Part shown: positions 40,588 through 49,066 of the stretch, one piece after another | Position numbering within the stretch: the stretch's first letter is position 1 | Layout of the letters: every line of letters begins with the position of its first letter | DNA from: Chitinophagaceae bacterium | Lineage (GTDB): Bacteria; Bacteroidota; Bacteroidia; Chitinophagales; Chitinophagaceae | Assembly (NCBI GenBank): GCA_016713965.1 | Contig: JADJOC010000009.1 | Location: 744,001-808,000 of the forward strand | Direction of reading: 5' to 3' | Length of the DNA stretch: 64,000 nt | The notes under the pieces: model-generated | Database searches by the model: none | The model's input: only the letters and a program-made list of their open reading frames with translations | What the model was told of the DNA's origin: nothing | Made by a program: the position numbers and the translations under genes

Positions 40588-41626
40588 ATGATTTCAATAG
40601 AAAAATTTGGTCTAATTCTGAGTCCAACCGAAAGAGAATTTGAAAACAATGGCGTGTTCAACCCAGGCATTTATCAAGAGGAAAACACAATACATATTTT
40701 TTACAGAGCTGTGCAAAATGGCAACCTTTCTACTATTGGTTATGCCAAAACCGAAGTGCCATTGAAAATTATAGAAAGGCACGAAAAACCATTAATTACA
40801 CGTGACTTTGATTATGAAAAACACGGTGTTGAAGATCCAAGAGTTGTAAAAATTGAAGATACTTATTATATGACTTATACGGCTTATGATGGTATTAATG
40901 CAATGGGAGCATTGGCTACTTCAAAAGATTTGATGAATTGGGAAAAACACGGCATCATTACGCCTAAAGTAAATTACCAAGAATATGAAAAACTATTGCA
41001 ATGCTGTGATAAACGCAATCTAAATCCAAAATACCATCATTATTACAGACTTTTTGCCCAAATAGGATTGGTAGAAGATAAATTTAGATTGGTCAGAGAT
41101 AAAGATATTGTCTTGTTTCCAAAAAAAATAAACGGAAAATTTGCCATGTTACATAGGCTTTGGCCAGGTATTCAAATCGCTTATTTTGATCATTGGGAAG
41201 ATTTGACCGAATCATTTTGGGAAAATTATCTCAAAAGTCTAACCATGCATATTGTGCTAGATCCAAAGGGGCTTTTTTGAAATAAACTATATTGGAGCTG
41301 GTGGTCCACCAATTGAAACCGAGTTTGGTTGGTTATTAATTTATCATGGTGTACAAGAAACAGAAACAGGCAGAACCTATCATGTCAAAGCTGCATTATT
41401 ACAAATAGACAAACCAGAAAATGAAATTTCAAGATTGCCTTATCCATTATTTTCACCAACAAAGGACTGGGAAAGAGATGGCGTGGTAAATAATGTGGTT
41501 TTCCCAACTGGTCATGCACTTTTTGGAAACGACCTTTATATCTATTATGGTGCAGCAGATAAGCATGTCGCAGTTGCAAAACTGAACATCAAAGAATTAC
41601 TTCTTGAATTGAGAAAACAAACTTAA
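40588..41626 (+). CDS. GH130-family glycoside phosphorylase, frameshifted
   Basis: About 345 residues after repair. A five-bladed beta-propeller of the type that phosphorolyses beta-mannosides: NNGVFNPGIYQEENTIHIFY, GVEDPRVVKIEDTYYMTYTA, WEKHGIITPK, then IGAGGPPIETEFGWLLIYHG and PTGHALFGNDLYIYYGAADK. The frame breaks at 41268-41278 (G4 followed by T6); dropping one G gives DPKGFFEINYIGAG. GH130 enzymes release alpha-mannose 1-phosphate from beta-1,2- or beta-1,4-mannosides; the exact linkage cannot be read here. It is followed 12 bp later by a GT4 gene, suggesting paired making and recycling of a glycan. Confidence 0.85.
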
Positions 41627-41638
41627 AAAATAACCAAC

Positions 41639-43966
41639 ATGGAATTTTTAGAAAGAGGAATGAAAATGCTTATCGTCAGCACCTATCCACCTCGTGAGTG
41701 TGGAATAGCAACATTTTCAAATGATATTGTAAAGGCAGTAGAAGTAGTATTTGGGAACACACTACCAATTGAAGTATGTGCTCTTCAAAATGACAAACAT
41801 CAATTAAAATACAGCGATGAAGTAACGCATATTTTATCCGCTAAATCTTTGGAGGATTGTCGCCTTACTGCGGAAAAAATAAATAAGCGAAATGACATTG
41901 GGCTTATTTGTATTCAGCATGAATTTGGACTTTTTGGCGGAGAATATGGCGATTATCTACTTGCATTCTTGTTAGCATTAAATAAACCGATTGTAACAGT
42001 TTTTCATACGGTATTACCGGAACCTGATGAAAAGAGGAAAAAAGTGGTTCAGTCAATAATTGCTCTAAGCGAAAGAATAGTAGTTCTCACAAATAAATCC
42101 CGTGAGATTTTAATAAATCATTATGATAGTCAAAAAGCGAAAATAACGGTAATAGCTCATGGAACACATATTGTGCTATGGGAACAAAAGGAAAAACTGA
42201 AATACAAATATCATTACACTGGTAAAATAGTAATGTCCACCTTCGGATTAATCAGTGAAAACAAAAACATTGAATCTGCATTATATGCTTTACCTGAAAT
42301 AGTTGTTCAACATCCTGAAGTTATTTATTTGGTAATAGGACGAACACACCCCGAAATAATCAAAAGAGAAGGAGAAAAATACCGTAATGTGCTCATGAAT
42401 ATTGTTCAGGAACTTCATTTAGAAAACCATGTTGTTTTTATCGATGAATACCTTGATCAGAAACAACTACTTGAATATTTATCACTATCCGATATCTATT
42501 TATTTACTTCTAAAGACCCAAATCAAGCGGTGAGCGGTACCCTTGCTTATGCCATGAGTTGCGGCTGTGCGGTGGTTTCTACACCAATTCCTCATGCCGA
42601 AGAAGTGCTTGATACAAGCACCGGAATATTGTTGAAGGAATTTGGCAATACTACAGAGTTTAAAAAAGCCATTCTTAAACTTATCGAAAACAAAGAACTG
42701 CGAACAGCTATGGGAAGAAACGCTTATTCCCTAACCCACGCCTCAACCTGGGAAAACATTGCCATTCAATATGGATTGATATTTGGTGAATTGACCAACA
42801 GAGCAGAAGATTTGAGGTTCAATTTACCTCCCATCAAATTAGACCATATAATGAAACTTACTACCGACTTTGGCATGCTTCAATTCTCAAAATTCAGCCA
42901 GCCGGATCCTTCGTCCGGTTATACATTGGATGACAATGCTCGAGCCTTAATTAATATGGTGATGTACTATAAACTTTACCAAGATGAAGATGCCTTGAAA
43001 TTAGCAAGTACTTATTTAAGTTTTATAGAAGGGATTCAAAGGGATAACGGATGGTTTGATAATTAGATGAACTTCGACCATCAATTGACAGAGCAAAATT
43101 CAGAAGTCAATCTTGAAGGTGCAAACGGAAGAGCTTTATGGAGTTTGGGGTATCTAATTGCTCATAAACAGATACTTCCTTTAGATTTGATTCAGGGGGC
43201 CGAGAACTGCTGGAATAATGCGATAGAACGAATAACCGATATTACTTCTCCAAGAGCCATATCTTATGCCATAAAGGGGCTTTATCATTATCACTCAACA
43301 TATCCTGGGCATATAATAAACAAACATGTTGAGCGATTGACCAATATACTATTGCATCATTACAACATAAATGCCGAAGATAACTGGTTTTGGTATGAAG
43401 ATTATATGACCTATGCCAATAGTATATTGCCCGAAGCTATGATGTATAGCTATTTGATTACCGACAATGAGAGATATAAGCAAATTGCAGAAATAACTTT
43501 TGACTTTCTTTTGTCACATTATTTTATGAAAGGAGAACTCAAAATAATTTCAAACAGAAAGTGGTTTAAAAGGAATAATGAAAGAGAGTTTCATGGAGAA
43601 CAGCCAATTGAAGTTGCTACTACTATTGTTGCTCTGGATTTGTTTTATGAGGTAACAGGGAATCAGAAATACAAAAATCAACTTGAAGTGGCTTTCAGTT
43701 GGTTTCTGGGAAATAATCACCTGAAACAAATCATGTATAATACAGTAAATGGAGCATCTTACGATGGTCTTGAAGATATGCAAGTAAACATTAACCAGGG
43801 AGCTGAGTCAACTTTGTGTTTTTTCAAAGCTCAGTTAATACTGGAGAAGTACGCAGAAAAATTAAGTAGCATTAAATCAGATGAAACCATATCAAGAAGT
43901 CAATTATCAGTCAATTTTAAAACAATAGCGAAAACCAAAAATGTGGTATTAACTATTGCCAACTAA
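41639..43966 (+). CDS. GT4 glycosyltransferase fused to a C-terminal alpha/alpha domain, in-frame TAG
   Basis: Residues 1-420 are a GT-B glycosyltransferase: MLIVSTYPPRECGIATFSND, IGLICIQHEFGLFGGEYGDY, STFGLISENKNIESALYALP, SDIYLFTSKDPNQAVSGTLA and HAEEVLDTSTGILL. It should use a nucleotide sugar. From about residue 425 the protein goes on with SKFSQPDPSSGYTLDDNARA and, after a TAG at 43064-43066, in the same frame with NFDHQLTEQNSEVNLEGANG, helix-rich to residue 775. The spacing GWFDN(x)MNFDHQ shows that TAG replaces one codon, probably Tyr. The C-terminal part resembles alpha/alpha-barrel glycan-active proteins, but I cannot name its activity. Confidence 0.82.
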
Positions 43967-44060
43967 TTTTTCATGTTTCTTGTTTAGTGATTGCTGTGTT
44001 CAACTGATAAAAGGGAATAAAATATATTGAAAGCAGAAAAATAAGTAAAACGCTATCATT

Positions 44061-44186
44061 ATGAATAAGAGAATTCAATCCATCGGATTTAATGCAAAAC
44101 AGGAGCTAACGAAATTTGTAATGGCAATGGATTATTTGTCAAAAGGCAATGCAGCACTTAGGAAGATTCAACGAAACAAGTATTGA
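44061..44186 (+). pseudogene. Possible remnant of a ribosome hibernation factor (HPF-like)
   Basis: A 41-codon frame begins MNKRIQSIGFNAKQELTKFV, which looks like the first strand and helix of HPF/RaiA-type proteins (usually about 100 residues). It then departs from the family (MAMDYLSKGNAALRKIQRNK) and stops. Another frame over the same bases reads HLGRFNETSIEAIQ, so the 3' part may be frame-shifted or deleted. It lies in the 260-bp gap between the glycosyltransferase and lactate dehydrogenase genes. The assignment is tentative. Confidence 0.35.
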
Positions 44187-44228
44187 AGCAATTCAATAGC
44201 AAATCCAGAAAATAAAATTGTAAGTAAA

Positions 44229-45218
44229 ATGAAAACATTAGTTTATAGTATTCACGGTTTTGATAAACCATTTTTAGTTGAAGTCGCAGACGGAAAACAC
44301 GAACTGGACTTTACTGAGCAGCCTTTAAATGAAAGCACCGCACACCTTGCAAAAGGTTTTGAGGCTGTGGCACTCTTTACTTCTGATAATGCTTCGGCAG
44401 AAGTGTTGGCAAAACTAAAAGAGTGTGGCGTAAAGTTTATTGCCCTTCGTTCGGTGGGTTATGACCATGTTGATTTAGCAAAAGCAAAATCGCTTGGAAT
44501 AAAAGTCGCCAATGTACCTGCTTATTCACCATACGCCATTGCCGAACATTCTGTGGCTTTGTTGATGGCATTAAACCGGAAAATAGTATTGGGGCAACAA
44601 CTGATTCGGCAAAACGATTTTCGCTTAGATAGATTAGTTGGTTTTGATTTGCATGCCAAAACCGTTGGTATAGTTGGCACTGGAAAAATCGGGTCAGTAT
44701 TCGCCAAAATTATGAATGGCTTTGGGTGTAAACTTTTGGCTTACGATGTGGAAGTAAACGAAGCACTCTCCAAAGAAACCCAAATTGAATATACTACTTT
44801 TGAAAATGTTTGCAAGCAATCAGATGTTATATCCATCAACTGTCCATTAAATGCCGATACCAAATACATGTTCAACAAGTCAATATTTTCCAAGATGAAA
44901 AAAGGAGTTGTATTTATTAACACGGCCCGTGGCGGCATTGTAGACACAGTAGATTTAATAGAAGCATTGGACAACGGAACTATTTCATTTGCAGGATTAG
45001 ATGTGTATGAAAACGAAAAGCCTATTTTCTTTTACAACCACAGCGATAAAAAAATAGAAGATGAACTGTTTGAAAAACTTCGCTCCTATCCGAATGTTTT
45101 AATAACCGGACACCAAGCCTTTCTGACCAATGAGGCTTTACAAGGTATTGCAGCTACCACAATGAATAATATTGACCAATGGTCTAAAGAGGAAAAATCA
45201 ATTAACGACATCAATTAA
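44229..45218 (+). CDS. ldhA: D-lactate dehydrogenase (2-hydroxyacid dehydrogenase family)
   Basis: A 329-residue NAD-dependent enzyme that reduces pyruvate to D-lactate. The Rossmann motif is VGIVGTGKIGSVFA. The catalytic trio is visible: Arg in INTARGGIVDT, Glu in LDVYENEKP and His in ITGHQAFLTNEA. The loop AYSPYAIAEHSVALLMALNR is typical of the D-LDH branch rather than formate or phosphoglycerate dehydrogenases. It is intact and precedes a Usp fragment and a lactate permease, giving a coherent lactate block for fermentative redox balance. Confidence 0.93.
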   Translation: MKTLVYSIHGFDKPFLVEVADGKHELDFTEQPLNESTAHLAKGFEAVALFTSDNASAEVLAKLKECGVKFIALRSVGYDHVDLAKAKSLGIKVANVPAYSPYAIAEHSVALLMALNRKIVLGQQLIRQNDFRLDRLVGFDLHAKTVGIVGTGKIGSVFAKIMNGFGCKLLAYDVEVNEALSKETQIEYTTFENVCKQSDVISINCPLNADTKYMFNKSIFSKMKKGVVFINTARGGIVDTVDLIEALDNGTISFAGLDVYENEKPIFFYNHSDKKIEDELFEKLRSYPNVLITGHQAFLTNEALQGIAATTMNNIDQWSKEEKSINDIN

Positions 45219-45233
45219 ATAAAATAAAATAAA

Positions 45234-45398
45234 ATGAAACTATTAGTAACCACCGATTTTTTGGCCAATTCAAAAGGAGCAATCAGATTTGCTCAGACCC
45301 TTGCAAAGCAATCTAAAAATGTAGAGGTTGTTTTCTACCACGCAATTTATATTATGAAACCTGTAAATACCCCCCAAAATAGTACTGTTGAAAAGTAG
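45234..45398 (+). pseudogene. Universal stress protein fragment (N-terminus only)
   Basis: A 54-residue frame starts MKLLVTTDFLANSKGAIRFA QTLAKQ, the first strand and helix of a Usp domain (compare MKILIPTDFSKLSKVAVYYA at 35.5 kb). It ends after KPVNTPQNSTVEK without the nucleotide-binding half. A full Usp domain needs about 140 residues. It appears to be a deletion remnant between ldhA and the lactate permease gene. Confidence 0.6.
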
Positions 45399-45437
45399 AG
45401 ATAAAGTAACAAAATTTGACATCAAAACCTCTATAAA

Positions 45438-46847
45438 ATGAATGTTCTAATGCTACTCTTATCATTTTTAGCTTTACTCACTGGAGTTTTTGTTTTCAAA
45501 AAACTGTGGTTGGGAGCTATGGCTGCGGTGATTATTTATTTGATTTTCAAAATCAGTATGCATGCTAGTTTTGACACCATCACTGTTCCGTTAAGTTCTG
45601 GATTTCTAATATCGTTTGAGTTAACGTTATTGCTGTTTGGTGCTTTTTTGTTTTACAATATATTATCATCAAACAATCATTTCAACGATTTTAATAATAT
45701 AACATCTGCTTTTTCATCCAAACTTTCGATAGTCATTATTTTGTGTCTGTTTATGGGGAGTTTTATGGAAGGTATTGCAGGATTTGGTATTCCCACTATG
45801 CTCATTGCTCCCTTGATGTTAGTGGTAGGCTTTAAGCCATTAACAAGTATAGTTCTTCCTTTGGCTGCCAATACCATTGCGGTAACATTTGGTGCATTAG
45901 GAACACCCTTAAAAATTGGGTTAGGAATCAATACATCGGATGAAACCGTTCTGCTAACTCTATTGCTAAATAGCTTACCAGCATTGACTTTGCCTTTTAT
46001 AATGGCTTTTTTATACGGTAAAACCGAACAGTTAAAAATAGATTGGCGTAAAGAATGGAAAATACTTTTGGGTGCAGGTTTTTGTTATCTAATTCCTTAT
46101 TTATCAACCGGTTATTTTAGCATTGAATATCCTTCTGTAGTGGCAGGAGTTTTCGGATTAATCTCCTTTGTGTTTTTCTTTATTCCTAAAAAAGAAAATC
46201 CTTCTTTAACTTTTTGGTGGAATACATTTTACCCGTATCTCCTCTTTGTATTTTTGCTCGTCATTGCCAAATATTATTTGGGCGATTACGCCTGGAAAAT
46301 AAAAGAACCTTTAAAACCAATATCCTTCTACCAACCGGGTGTCGTTTTTATACTTACCGGAATTCTTTATTTGTTTCTAATTAAAAAAAGGCAATTAGTA
46401 TTAGCCCTTTTCCATCAAAGCAAAACAACCGTTTTTAAAATTGCCAAACCAATACTTACTATTGTTTTCTTAGTTTGCTTCACACAATTAATTCAGCAAG
46501 ATGTTTCAGGCATAGCTCATCGGTATTATTCCGATTTGTCGAAAACGGTTCAAGTTTTTATTACTCCTGTAATGGGTGTATCGGGCAGTTTTATCACAGG
46601 CAGTGCTTCTATGAGCAATTTACTATTGAGCAATGGAGTAAGATCCTCTAACACTAATTTGCCCTTACTCTTAGCTTTGTTGAATACCGGTAGTGCTATT
46701 GGCAACGCCATTTCATTGCAAAACATTGTTATGGTAAAATCCATTATCAATTATCCCATAAGAATAGAAAAAGTATTGCAGTATAACTTAGTTGTGATAG
46801 GTTTTTATTTGGCACTAACGATTGCCGTTTCTTTTATATTTCTATAA
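45438..46847 (+). CDS. lldP: L-lactate permease family transporter
   Basis: A 469-residue inner-membrane protein with about 12-14 hydrophobic segments. The LctP family is recognisable from LFMGSFMEGIAGFGIPTMLI, LPLAANTIAVTFGALGTPLK and the C-terminal GVSGSFITGSASMSNLLLSN and NTGSAIGNAISLQNIVMVKS. These proteins move lactate (or glycolate) with protons. It is slightly shorter than E. coli LldP (about 550), as is common in Bacteroidota. It follows ldhA, so it could export or re-import the D-lactate made there; stereospecificity is not visible from sequence. Confidence 0.92.
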   Translation: MNVLMLLLSFLALLTGVFVFKKLWLGAMAAVIIYLIFKISMHASFDTITVPLSSGFLISFELTLLLFGAFLFYNILSSNNHFNDFNNITSAFSSKLSIVIILCLFMGSFMEGIAGFGIPTMLIAPLMLVVGFKPLTSIVLPLAANTIAVTFGALGTPLKIGLGINTSDETVLLTLLLNSLPALTLPFIMAFLYGKTEQLKIDWRKEWKILLGAGFCYLIPYLSTGYFSIEYPSVVAGVFGLISFVFFFIPKKENPSLTFWWNTFYPYLLFVFLLVIAKYYLGDYAWKIKEPLKPISFYQPGVVFILTGILYLFLIKKRQLVLALFHQSKTTVFKIAKPILTIVFLVCFTQLIQQDVSGIAHRYYSDLSKTVQVFITPVMGVSGSFITGSASMSNLLLSNGVRSSNTNLPLLLALLNTGSAIGNAISLQNIVMVKSIINYPIRIEKVLQYNLVVIGFYLALTIAVSFIFL

Positions 46848-46952
46848 TAATGATAATAATGGAGGCATGAAAATTTTTAGCCGAGCTTGGCTTATTCCTT
46901 TATGGAAAAAAAAATTAGAAAAAGAAAAAAATACAAATACAAAATAAAGAAT

Positions 46953-48038
46953 ATGAAAGGTTCATTTAAACTCGGAAACATTGCAGGTATTGGCGTATTT
47001 ATCCATTGGACATTCTCCATACTTATTGCATACATCATATTCAGTAACTACCGTGCAGGGCACGATGCAGAAAGAATTGGCTGGATGGTGCTTTTTGTGT
47101 GCAGCATTTTTGGCACCGTATTTCTGCACGAACTCGGTCATGCTTTGGCTGCAAAACGATATGGCATCAACACCAAAGACATTACCATTTTGCCGATTGG
47201 CGGATTGGCTCGTTTGGAAAAAATTCCTGAAAAACCTGTTGAAGAATTGGTAGTTGCTCTTGCCGGACCAGCCGTAAATATTGCCTTAGCCGGAATTACC
47301 GCATTGTTTATTACCATGCCCTCTGCCAATGAATTATCTATTCAATTAGCAGGCGGAGTAAACAGCGACAATTTCTTTCTCAATTTTTTTATCGTGAATA
47401 TATGGTTGGCAGTTTTTAATTTAATACCAGCCTTCCCAATGGATGGTGGTCGAGTGCTAAGGGCCTTATTGGCTATGAAAATGCAGCGACACATTGCCAC
47501 AACTGTTGCGGCAAGAATTGGGCAAGTGCTCGCATTAGGATTTATCTTTCTTGGTTTCTTTGGTAACCCGTTTTTGATTTTTATTGGTCTGTTTATCATT
47601 CTGGGAGCACAAGGCGAAGCCCAAATGACCAAAGCAGAATTTATGATGAAAGGCATTTTGGTGAAAGATATTCTGATGAAAAATTATGAAACCATCGAAG
47701 AGAGCGACACCATTGAAACTGCCGTAAACAAATTGCTGAACGGGCAATGCAAAAACTTTGTGGTAATGGCTAACCAGAAACCTGTCGCCACACTCGGCAG
47801 AGATGAAATAATAAAAGCACTCTCTGATAACGGTAAGCAAACCCTTCTTTATTCTGTTGCCGATAAAAATCCTATCCGGTTAAATGTCAATCAATCTTTA
47901 GAAGAAGTTTACCCTATCATGATAGCAGGCAAAAATTCATTGGCTTTTGTTTACGATAACCAACAATTTATTGGCGTGTTAGACCTTGAAAATATTTTGG
48001 AATTCATCATGGTGAAAGAAGCCGAAGAAAAAAAATAA
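46953..48038 (+). CDS. Site-2 protease family zinc metallopeptidase with CBS pair
   Basis: From the ATG at 46953 (MKGSFKLGNIAGIGVFIHWT) the protein has 361 residues; an upstream in-frame ATG at 46887 adds a Lys-rich stretch that is unlikely to be native. Residues 1-230 are a membrane M50B peptidase with the zinc motif HELGH at 59-63 and the second ligand in NLIPAFPMDGGRVLRA. Residues about 240-355 form two CBS domains (ILVKDILMKNYETIEESDTI), which usually sense adenyl nucleotides. Such proteases cleave membrane-embedded regulators. The target is unknown; no anti-sigma gene is adjacent. Confidence 0.92.
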   Translation: MKGSFKLGNIAGIGVFIHWTFSILIAYIIFSNYRAGHDAERIGWMVLFVCSIFGTVFLHELGHALAAKRYGINTKDITILPIGGLARLEKIPEKPVEELVVALAGPAVNIALAGITALFITMPSANELSIQLAGGVNSDNFFLNFFIVNIWLAVFNLIPAFPMDGGRVLRALLAMKMQRHIATTVAARIGQVLALGFIFLGFFGNPFLIFIGLFIILGAQGEAQMTKAEFMMKGILVKDILMKNYETIEESDTIETAVNKLLNGQCKNFVVMANQKPVATLGRDEIIKALSDNGKQTLLYSVADKNPIRLNVNQSLEEVYPIMIAGKNSLAFVYDNQQFIGVLDLENILEFIMVKEAEEKK

Positions 48039-48047
48039 TATATTGTT

Positions 48048-49055
48048 ATGGATAATTTATACATAAATATTTTAGGATTTGCTGTTTGTGCTGGGGTAAT
48101 TATTTTCAGCGGTACGAAACTTTCCTTTTACGGAGATAAAATTGCCGACCTCACAGGTATGGGCAAAGCATGGGTAGGCCTTATTCTGATGGCATCAGTT
48201 ACCTCATTGCCTGAGCTAATAACAGGTATTAGTGCAGTAGCCATTGTTAAAGCACCAGACTTAGCGGCCGGAGATATCTTTGGTAGTTGCATATTTAATC
48301 TGTTGATACTCTCGGTACTGGACGCCAAATTGAAACAACCTCTTTTTTCTATGGTTAAACCAAGTCATATTGTAGCAGCCATTTTCGGAATTATTTTATT
48401 AACGGTGGCAGGTATGGCAATTTACTTGTCGGATGAAACACCGACTATTTTATGGATAAGCAGTTTTTCTTTTGTTCTGTTTGGAATTTATTTAGGCTCT
48501 ATCTGGGGTATTTTTAAATATGAACATGCCGCTTTAATTGAATCTCCCCATTGGAAATTCCAAAAGCCCTACCCATGCAGCCGACCTTAAAAAAGTTATT
48601 GGCGGCTACGCACTACATGCCTTAATTGTAATTGGTGCAGCTGTATTTCTACCCTATTTTGGTGAGCATATTGCAACCTATACAGGCTTAGGCAATTCAT
48701 TTTTTGGCACCGTATTTATTGCGGCCGCCACATCATTGCCAGAGTTAGTAGTTTCATTAGCTGCATTACGAATGGGTTCATTAGATATGGCTGTCGGGAA
48801 TTTATTGGGCAGCAATGTGTTTAATATGTTTATACTGGGTATTGATGATGTTTTTTATCGGGAAGGTTCCTTGTATAATGCCATTTCGCCCTCACATTTA
48901 CTATCGGTATTTGTGACCATTATCATGACGGCTATTGTAGGTTTAGGACTTCTTTTAAACCGAAGAAAAAGCAATTATGGCTTTTAAGCCTTGATACTTT
49001 TATAATTGCCCTTCTATACATGGCTCTGATGACCTATTTATTTATAAAAAAATAA
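48048..49055 (+). CDS. Na+/Ca2+ exchanger family (CaCA) membrane protein, two frameshifts
   Basis: Three frame pieces give one 335-residue protein with about ten membrane segments. The two alpha repeats are clear: GLILMASVTSLPELITGISA and TVFIAAATSLPELVVSLAAL, followed by GDIFGSCIFNLLIL and VGNLLGSNVFNMFIL. The first break is an extra C in the C4 run 48546-48549 (IESPIGNSKSPTHAADLKKV when removed). The second is a missing A in A5 48966-48970 (NRRKKQLWLLSLDTFIIALL when added), giving the stop at 49055. The net frame change is zero. It starts nine bases after the protease gene. Its role would be extrusion of Ca2+ or another cation against Na+ or H+. Confidence 0.87.
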
Positions 49056-49066
49056 AACAACAGAAA

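Noticed and set aside
10431..43066. In-frame TAA, TGA and TAG codons in rodA, slipin and GT4 as evidence of stop-codon recoding
   Set aside because: All three stop codons end other genes normally in this window, the affected codons differ (Tyr, Arg and unknown), and the same region shows many single-base indels. Error or mutation is simpler.
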